From positions 868,001 through 932,000 of the forward strand of contig OZ004583.1 of assembly GCA_963924555.1 (NCBI GenBank): a DNA stretch of 64,000 nt. Reading direction: 5' to 3'. A program made the position numbers and the translations under genes. Source of the DNA: Crambe crambe (lineage: Eukaryota; Porifera; Demospongiae; Poecilosclerida; Crambeidae). The notes below the pieces were generated by a model that saw only the letters and a list, made by a program, of their open reading frames with translations, was not told the DNA's origin and did not search any database. Every line of letters starts with the position of its first letter. Positions within the stretch are counted from its first letter, which is position 1. Positions 43,419 through 52,185 of the stretch are shown here, piece by piece.

Positions 43419-44230
43419 GTGATGGTGAAAGTTGCAGCAGCTCAGATATGGGTGATGATGAAAACTTGGTAGCAGTGTTTCATCAAGGTTGCCAATGGAA
43501 ATTCTCCAATGTCAAATGTGCATTGAAAATGGTGGACAAGATCGAATCGTGGTTGAAGAGACATAATAATTTCCGAGTCTTAATCACTGGAAAGATGGGA
43601 ACTGGTAAGACTACACTTATCAAAGGACTGAAGGAGAAGTACATCCCTGAAGCAGATAATCTTCTGCCACATACTGTAAAAGTAATACCTTATGAATACG
43701 AGCATGAAAAGATCAACCTCACTTTCTTTGATACACCTGGATTGAAAGAATCAAGTGATTCTCACAAGGATTACAAATATCTAAAAGAGATGGTCAAAAA
43801 TAATGAACAACCTGATTTGATCATCTTCACTATCAAAATGGATGATACTCGACTTCGTCCAGAAGATCAAGTAATTATCAAGAACATAACTGATGCATTT
43901 GGTTGGAGTACGTGGAAAAATGCACTGTTTCTCCTTACATTTGCCAATAAAGTATCCAAAGTAGGCTACACCCCAGATAGCAGGGAAAATAAAGTTTACT
44001 TCAACAAGAAACGTGATGATTTCTCCCTTCTAATAACCAAAGAATTGGAGAAGAATAGAGTCCAGTCAGAAGTAGCAAACAGTATACCAATTATTCCAGC
44101 AGGACTTATCATGCAACCTTTTATTCCATTGGATTCAAGGGGGATATCTTGGGTGGATGAATTCTGGCAGGAGATTTTCAAAGTTTTGAAGGCACCTAGG
44201 CAAGATTCCAGTGCAAGTGAAAACACTTAA
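43419..44230 (+). pseudogene. C-right: AIG1/Toc34-type GTPase without its signal-peptide exon
   Basis: Exon 2 of C, 812 nt, fully open and nearly identical to the left copy (one Arg to His change seen). The acceptor ATAATAATAG at 43,409-43,418 is kept, but exon 1 and its promoter are gone: upstream of 43,304 lie 14 bp of filler and then tandem repeats. An ATG at 43,448 (MGDDENLVAVF) could in principle start a 260-residue protein that keeps the whole G domain (GKMGTGKT, FFDTPGLKES, LLTFANKV). Such a product would be cytosolic instead of secretory. I call it truncated because no promoter is visible. It may still be transcribed from elsewhere. Confidence 0.7.
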
Positions 44231-44569
44231 ATGCCACATAGACATTGTAGAAAACAAATTATAATCTCACATTCTCATTATGCACAGCTAACTGAAACTA
44301 GCTAGCTATCATAATTCTGAGAAAAGTTATCTGCTAACAGCAAAACCTGCAGCAGCGTAATATTTATAATATTTGTGCACATTTCAGAAAGATACGATCT
44401 ACAGGTAATGCAAGCTTGGGAAGCCACAGCCACGCAGGATGTGGACTAGCTAGTGCCAAATCAGTTTCATTTCCAACTCAGTTGCATATTCATTGCTACT
44501 ATAATATGGTGTGCATCAAAAAGTGATGACATGTACAAAAATTAGTCAGCACAGTAATAACCTACAAGA

Positions 44570-45551
44570 TCACTGAAATATTGGATACAGTAAATTCATC
44601 CTTAGTGATTCCATGTGCTCGGTGAAGAAAGTTAGCGGAGTACATCTCATTTTGTGAGTATTCCACAAAGTTTGAAAGTCCAGCAGTTCTTTTTCCAAAA
44701 TTGCATATGCCGGGCATTTTCTAAAATATAAGAATAAAGCTTGAAGTACAATACACAACTAGTGACCATAATCCCACTTACCTGTGCATTATATTACCAG
44801 TGGCCGATAAATCCTATAATTATTGTAGCTGAAACACCTCTAAAGAGAATGTAGCTGGTATACTCACTTTGCAAAAGTTTATCCACCACTCAGTTTTTAA
44901 ATGGCGAAAATGAGACCACCATGCTTCAATTTTCTACAGTGAGCTATCATTATGCATCTATTTATTATAAAAACAGTACAAACGTACCACATTGTGAACT
45001 GATGCCCCCGCTATTAAACTGTGGCTACCAGCCATAGCATCACTGTGATTTAAGCGGAAAGCAATTTGTGCAGAGCCTGCATGTACATTCTCTGTCCCCT
45101 TGTCTACTCTCAGAATTTGGGACAGCCTGTATGATTACCACATTAAATTTGTTACATATTATCTGTACCAGCACACTTTTCAATAGCTTCCAAGTAGTAG
45201 ACCAAGACCACATCAGGGCGGTGGTTACTGGGAGCCAGCTTAAGCCACAGTATTTTGCGTGAAAAGCTGAACAGGTGTGATAGAAAGTATTGCTGAACCT
45301 TACAGTATTAATACTTACCCATCAATACAGCCATGGATTGTGAATCCAAAATGATTAAGTTTCTCACACGCATCAAAGTGCAATATGTAATTAGGGCCCT
45401 GTGATTGCATTCAAATTGTGCCAAAGGCCCAAAGTTGATATACTGCTTACTTTGCTGTGATATAATATTATGCGTCTTTTGAACCTTTTATTTGTGCTAA
45501 TCCCAACAGGGTCAAGTGTTCTGAGAAGCTCCATGACAGGATTTCTTACAT
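44570..45551 (-). pseudogene. Integrase-type (rve/DDE) gene, right copy
   Basis: Mirror of 26,667-27,656 with the same exon blocks and introns. The first block (about 45,551-45,451) is in frame here (LDPVGISTNKRFKRRIILYH), without the 8-bp insertion of the left copy, so the right is closer to the ancestral state. The one-base loss before ILRVDKGTEN is present here too, so splicing as drawn still breaks the frame. A different acceptor in that exon could rescue it, which I cannot rule out. The acidic residues HFD, RVDKG and KIEAWW are retained. Confidence 0.6.
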
Positions 45552-48500
45552 CTAGAACCACATTGTCCATGTTCCACTTTCTCCTGTTGATAACATCAAC
45601 CTGCTCCTCATGACATCTAGATCATTCATTATAACAGTTATAGCTCATAGATTGGGTTGTTGGTGGTGAAGATATAGCAAGTGATCAAGTGCAAGTGCTC
45701 AAAATAACAGTCTGACACAGGACACTTTCCGGCCATTTTCCCCACATGTCTGGTCAATTTATGATCAAATTTGTATTAGTATATAGCTAGGGTTATCATC
45801 AGGCACTATGTCCGCACAATATTGCTGGGTTATTTTGAGCACTGCAAGTGAATGCAAATAGAGCCCCTCCCCTTTCTACTCTGATGAATGAAAGGAGGTG
45901 CAACAAATGTGACACCATTACTGACAGATGAATAATAACTAAGCCACGCTGGATTTCATGATGTCACTTGTTTATAACTTCAGATCACATGATGCGTGCT
46001 GAGCGTGCATAATAGTGTTACAGCTGAAGTAACTACTATATTTATAAACAAGCTCCATGTAGCTCTATCTGTCAGGACAAGTCATTGTTAAAGCACTATG
46101 TCGGGCGGGACCGGGACAAGAGCTGGCCAAATCGGGACAGTTGGCAACTATGAGATAACACTTGCCATGAAAAACACAGTCATGATTACACTCACAACAT
46201 TCATCACCCACTACAACTGACAATTCCACCCACTTTTAAGGTTACCATGCCAGATAACATCAATGAATTCATCATCACAAAAACATTCATGCATTGTTAG
46301 TAACTAACAGTTGTCTCATCTGATTTGTTGTCGCATCTGATTTCCTATGACACTCTACACTGAGAAATAAAACTTCCCTTCAAAAATTTGAGATGCAAGC
46401 CTGAACCACAACAACTAGAGAACCTGATGGTAGTAGAGGAAAGGGCTGGAGGACAAAGTGCAAATGTATCAACAGGTACAGATAGTCTCTGGTCATAACA
46501 GAACTTCACATCACTACAAATCCACCATTATGAATGTACTGAACTTTGTTGCATCAGAGCTTCTCCCTTCACCTGGGTTTCAGATCAAGAATTCCCACTT
46601 TTTGAAGTGCCTGTATGTGAGCAAGCCACTTCTCCGTTATACGTACATGCACGAGTCAGTTCCAGTGGTACCACATGATGTAATACATCCATATAAGGCA
46701 ATGCAATAACCACAACTACATGTTTATCAACAGTCACTGCAGGCATGGAGGGAGGGTGGGGCTCCATCTGGGAAGAGGGGGAGGGGGAGGGGAGGAAGGG
46801 GAAGGGGTTGAGGACCTGAGTGCTTCTAAATTTCATTGACTCCATTGGTGGACATGTCTGACTATAAACAATAGTGAGGGGAAATATTCTGATGTGGCTT
46901 GCCACACCCCTTTTCTGGAGATAAAGATGGGCTATTATTAGGGGTAAGGCAAAAGGGCATGATCCCACCCCCACTTCTTGATACACACACTGTTCTCTGA
47001 TCATTATTGACACTGGTTTGAGTTCACAAGATGGACATGGCTTCACTATCTTGAAGACTTCTATTCAGGCCCACAAGACATAATATTTGGGTGCTAGCAA
47101 GTGTGCATTCACAAGCATGAACACTAAAAGAATAGGAGCCAGCCAGTCCCTGTTTTTCTTCTATGCAATAATAATAATCATGATTAAGAAACTTATGGAG
47201 AGCATTCCAATCTATATATCGATACGCTTTTATGTACGTCACGGTTCAACGGTCAATTGGTAACGCGCATGCGTGTCACTCGTGGCAACATGCAAATTCA
47301 AAGCAAAGAAGGAAGGAAGGATCGAGACAAGTACTCGAGTTTTTAGCTATGGACTTGATTCAACAATGAATTTTGACGCTCTTAGAATCCAACGTTACAA
47401 AGAGGTGAGAAAGAAAAAGAGAAATACGGTTCAAAGGTCAATAGCTACTGCGACTGCAGTAGGCCTAGGCCAGCGAAGAATGCAGGGCTGCAGCAAGCCT
47501 ACATAACAAGCAAGATGCCAGAAAACTGCATAGGAAAAGCCTCACTGAAGGAAGAAGAGCACAGCATAGGCTTAGCTAGAAGAAACCAGCCCCAATAGCA
47601 TGCAATTTCATATGCAAAATAAGATTGCCACAGATTTTCTGTGGGTGCTGGCTGAATATTGTATATTCCCATTATGAATACTTTTGTTATCACACCCACT
47701 GGCCCTGTGGTACCTCACAGGGCCAGCCACTTGAGGTCAATAAGTGGTGTGATACAATGCTCAAGGTACTTATTATTGATAGCCTTTTTTTTTTTTTTTT
47801 TTTTTTTTTTAAGGTCTTGCAGCCAGAGGATCATAGTCATGTCATGGGTCTGGGCATGACTGTAGGTGTGGCTTATGTGGCCTCCCACTTAAAATTTGCC
47901 CCTATGGATTAGCTGCATGCCATCTCCATGAAACACTACATGATCTAAAAGGTCTTAAGTACAACACATTATGCTAGCTAAAAAAATACCATTTATGATT
48001 TTATCATCCATGCCAGAGGATTTCTTACACATTGTCCATGTTCCATGTTCCATTTTCACATCAACCTCCTCCTCAAGACATCTAGATTGTTCATTATAAC
48101 AGTTATAACTCTCTAAATTCTTAACCTTAGCTCATAGATTGTGATCAGGTCTCTATTGTTAGTGAAGTTTGAGCAGATATAGCAAATGATCAAGTGCAAT
48201 AACAGCCTGATACAGGACATTTCCGGCCATTTTCCCCACGTCTGGTCAATTTGTCTGATCAAATTCATATTAGTAGCTAAGGGATTAGGGGCTATCATCA
48301 GGCGCTATGTCTGGACATTATTTTGAGCACTGCAAGTGGGTGCAAATAGACCCGGCCCCCCTTCTACTCTGATGAATGAAAGGGAGTTAGTGAGGTGCAA
48401 TAAGGTGATACCATTACTGACACACCTACCATGCACACACTGACAGATCAGATACACTTGCCATGAAAACACTGTCATGATTACACTCACAACATTCATC

Positions 48501-49073
48501 ACCCACTACAACTGACACTTCCACCCACTTTTAAGGTTACCATGGCAAATAACAAGTCAAGAATGCCAATGAATTTTATCACATTCATGCATTGTTACTA
48601 ACTAAATGTTGTCTTATCTGATTTCCTAGGACACTCCAACTGAAAAAATAAAACTCCCCTTAAATGAGATGCAAGCCTGAACCACAATAACTGGAGCAGA
48701 TATAGCAAATGATCAATGATGATAACACTCACGACATTCATCACCCACTAGGTCATCATGGCAAATAACAAGTCAAGAATGCATCATCACAAAAACATTT
48801 GTCAGCATTATTAATATAAGTGCAAGTTTATCAAGAGGTACAGAGGGTCTCAGGAGGTGGAGGGACTGCTACAGTCTTTATCACTTCATGTGCACCATTA
48901 TGAGTGTGGACTTCTTGCTATCAGTTCTACGTACCAGCATACCCCTCTACTAGTACATGTCAGGCTTGAAGGAAAGAGCCAATTACATATACATTTGGGG
49001 AAAGGGTTCAAATCTTATTGTTGATGTCATTGTGGGAATTGCATTGCCATCATTTTTGTAGCCTCCAGGCATA
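45552..49073. other. Non-coding mirror of 23.1-26.7 kb
   Basis: Contains the same diverged direct duplication (about 45,560-46,300 and about 48,010-48,580) and the homopolymer now as T-run (about 47,787-47,810). A (GGGGAGG)-rich patch lies at 46,775-46,805. No gene recognised. Confidence 0.45.
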
Positions 49074-49229
49074 CAATGGACTCCCTCTAATCAGGCAGCC
49101 CTTGGAGCCAGCAGAAGTGTCCTGATTAGAGGGGTGGCCTCATTTTCAGGGGTGGGTTGAGACTTTCTAAAGTGTCCTGAATACAGAGGTGACCTCATTT
49201 CAGGGGTCCTAATTAGAGGGAGTTCACTG
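49074..49229. mobile_element. Pogo/Tigger-like MITE, right copy
   Basis: Mirror of 22,990-23,145, same 156-bp length, with TA on both sides (49,072-49,073 and 49,230-49,231). Confidence 0.65.
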
Positions 49230-49274
49230 TATACCGTAATTTTCGTTAATTCATAATCAATAATGAAATTAATA

Positions 49275-49571
49275 AGGGAAAAACATTTCCGTGAAGTGAA
49301 AAAAAGTGTAGGGATGACCATTGCTCAAAAAAGTAAGGAAACAAGGATAGGTATATGAAGGATGGAAATGGAATCAATCTTTGTTCTGTATATCCAGCCA
49401 ACAATCCCTACATATACGTCGGTTAGCTTCAGATAATAGTGGGGATTGTTGGCTGGATATGAACAAAGCTTGATTCCATTTCTATCCTTCATATACCTAC
49501 CCTTGTTTCCTTACTTTTTTGAGCAATGGCCATCCCTACACTTTTTTCATTTCACAGAAATGTTTTTCCCT
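49275..49571. mobile_element. TA-flanked MITE, right copy
   Basis: Mirror of 22,648-22,944, same 297-bp length, with TA on both sides. It was therefore in place before the duplication or was copied with it. Confidence 0.8.
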
Positions 49572-49965
49572 TATTATCTGTTGTGGTGACTGTGTTCAAC
49601 TTGTTCCTTCTTGATAACCTCTCGCAAAAAAGGAATCATTTACAGACAATGTGCCTATCCCAAATGGAACTTTATATAGCGGAATGGAATCTAACAATTA
49701 CATGATGACACACTACGGTAAACCTTCAGCAATGAATAATTAATCTTCTGGCTGAAATGTAACAGATTAGATATCCAACTTTGAACGAAGTGCATCACGT
49801 TCCACCTTCTCGAAGGATACACTCCCATCACTAATAACCTTCCCATATTGCACTATGATATACTATTTAAAAGGATTATAATGAAGGTCTTTACCATGAA
49901 GTTCAAAACTTGGGACATCAATACACACCTTAATTAAGGAAGGTCCATACACATTAAGCAAGATA

Positions 49966-50277
49966 TTAAATGCTTGGTCCTATCCCTAACTGAAGAGCAT
50001 CAGGTCCCAAGTGACGCAGCCTCATGTACGAGCCCAATGTCCAAGGAACAGTCTTGCCATTTAATGATGTGAGTGTCAAAGCACCACCTCTAGGTCGATA
50101 CAATCTGAAATTTGACCCATCCAACTTCAAATAGTTTGCAGCCACTTCAATAATATCCTTATACGTGTGTGATCTCTCTATCTCCAGCTCAGCCCTTTGA
50201 TAATTGCTTTTTGTATTTATTTTTTTTTCATTTTTACACACCGAAATCTGAAATTTGCATAAAGCTACATTTTGCAC
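49966..50277 (-). CDS. Unrecognised 103-codon frame, right copy
   Basis: Identical in translation to 21,942-22,253. See that entry: domain-like C-terminal half, function unknown. Because the arms are so recent, conservation between copies does not prove selection. Confidence 0.33.
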   Translation of the reverse strand: MQNVALCKFQISVCKNEKKINTKSNYQRAELEIERSHTYKDIIEVAANYLKLDGSNFRLYRPRGGALTLTSLNGKTVPWTLGSYMRLRHLGPDALQLGIGPSI

Positions 50278-50710
50278 TTATCTTGGTTAATTACATCTTG
50301 CTATATATAGCTGCAGGTTTATCTAAATACTTGACTCACCATCATTCTTCCAACACTTGTCTTTTTCCCACTACTTAGCGCTGCTGCTGCTGCTGCCACT
50401 GAAAGCTTTTTTCCTTAACCTATCTGCCCTCTCCATAAGGTTGGAAGGATCTAATATTAAGAGTCCACTTACGGTACCATCATCTGCTACATGCCGTTAA
50501 GAACAACTCACTATAAGTAAGACTAAGGACTTCACTCCCCTCTTCCAACAGCCCAGTGGCGGCCTCCTTGACAGATACACTAATGTCAAGTAGATTTCTA
50601 ACCGCTAGACTTCTTCTTAGATGCCGTCGTGCATTGACCACGTGGAGATAAACACGCGGAGATAAACACGCCCCACTGCCGAGCCCATGCGCGCAATCCG
50701 TGACAGGTTT

Positions 50711-50905
50711 TCCGGATTCTCGCAGAGGCTACCCGGACTCTCGGAAAACTTCCCGGACTCTCGGAAAATATCCCGGATTCTCGGGATAGCAATCCCGGAT
50801 TCTCGGAATAGCAATCCCGGATTCTCGGAATAGCAATCCCGGATTCTCGGAATAGCAATCCCGGATTCTCGGAATAGCAATCCCGGATTCTCGGAATAGT
50901 ATTCT
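50711..50905. repeat. 22-bp minisatellite upstream of B-right
   Basis: Mirror of 21,341-21,507 with six near-perfect units instead of five. It ends about 25 bp before the TATA box. Confidence 0.8.
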
Positions 50906-50930
50906 CGCGCAAGATGGCACTGAGGGCCAC

Positions 50931-50938
50931 TATAAAAA
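50931..50938 (+). promoter_or_regulatory. TATA box of B-right
   Basis: TATAAAAA 66 bp upstream of the ATG at 51,004, preceded by the minisatellite and followed by a CG-rich leader (CCCCGCGATCGCGAGG). The block GGGCGTAACCAGACGAA before the ATG is partly shared with gene D (GGGCGTAATCAGACGAA at about 59,918), so the 5' leader is conserved between paralogs. Confidence 0.5.
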
Positions 50939-51003
50939 TGCACGTATGACCGGTCCCCGCGATCGCGAGGCTATAGGGCGTAACCAGACGAACCAGACGA
51001 ACA

Positions 51004-52120
51004 ATGGGAATGGTGGGTTTCATTCTAGTAGCGGCATCGTTATTCAGCGTCGCTGAATTTGAAGACAGTCGTAAGTGTGTTAATAAATTTTTCCCGATTT
51101 TTCCTTAGTCTCGCGGGCCAGTTGGGCCCCCGCCCCCAAGAATAAGGAAAGAATCGAGTCTGGCCCGCGAGACTAATTTTCCCTCCATTTGATGGTAGCT
51201 TTCAATCATTAATAATAGGTTGCAGCTCCAATAGAGGTGATGAAAACTTAATAGCAGCGTTTCGGCAAGGTTGCCCCTGGCAATACTCTGATGTCAAATG
51301 TGCACAGAGAATGGTGGATGAGATCGAATGGTGGTTGAAGAAACATAACAAATTCCGAGTCTTAATCACTGGCAAGATGGGAACTGGTAAAACTACACTT
51401 ATTAAAGGACTGATGGAAAAGTACGTCCCTGAAGCAGATAATATTCTGCCACACACCATAAAGGTAACGCCTTATGAATACGAGTATGACAAGATCAACT
51501 TCACATTTATCGACACACCTGGATTGAGAGATTCAAGCGATTCTCACAAGGATTACAAGTATCTAAAAGATATGGTCAAAAATAATGAACGACCTGATTT
51601 GATCCTCTTTACTATCAAAATGGATGATGCTCGACTTCGTTCAGAAGATGAAGCAACTATCAAGAACGTAACTGATGCATTTGGTTGGAGTACGTGGAAA
51701 AATGCAATGTTTCTCCTCACCTTTGCCAATAAAGTATCCAAAGTAGGTTCCCCCCCAAGTAGCAGGGAAAATAAAGTTTACTTCAACAAGAAACGTGATG
51801 ATTTCTCTCTTCTAATAACCAAACAATTGCGGAAGAATAGAGTCCAGCCAGAAGTAGCAAACAATATACCAATTATTCCAGCAGGACTTATCATGCAACC
51901 TTTTATTCCATCGGATTCGAGGGGGATATCTTGGATGGATGAATTCTGGCACGAGATATTCAAAGTTCTGAAGGCACCTATGCATGATTCCAGCCACATA
52001 CAACCGACTTCTACTCCTCCGAAAGCTCACCCCACTGGTCTACTTGGTACAATAGCATCATGGTTTACATTCTTACTGTCAGGCATTGCCTCACTAATAA
52101 TGTGCAGGTGTTGCTTTTAG
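51004..52120 (+). CDS. B-right: AIG1/Toc34-type GTPase with signal-peptide exon and C-terminal hydrophobic tail
   Basis: Exons 51,004-51,070 and 51,219-52,120 total 969 nt, or 322 codons plus stop, and the GT/AG splice keeps the frame. Exon 1 encodes MGMVGFILVAASLFSVAEF: no charged N-region, a core of about 15 hydrophobic residues, and small residues before the likely cleavage point. G-domain landmarks: P-loop GKMGTGKT (74-81), DTPG (121-124), TIKMDDARLRSEDE, AFGWSTWKNAMFLLTFANKV. Residues 297-322 are hydrophobic and end in MCRCCF. If exon 1 is a cleaved signal, the G domain would face the ER lumen or cell exterior, which is unexpected for a GTPase; a signal anchor is the alternative. The intron holds the 70-bp MULE-like remnant. 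Its 3' end is 65 bp from that of A-right. Confidence 0.87.
51106..51175. mobile_element. 70-bp MULE-like remnant in intron 1 of B-right
   Basis: Mirror of 21,066-21,135, TAGTCTCGCG...CGCGAGACTA with 9-bp flanking repeats. Confidence 0.75.
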
Positions 52121-52185
52121 TTTCATTATGTCAGAATTATGATAGCTAGCTAGAGTCTAGCTTAATATGTAGCTCACAATAAGAA

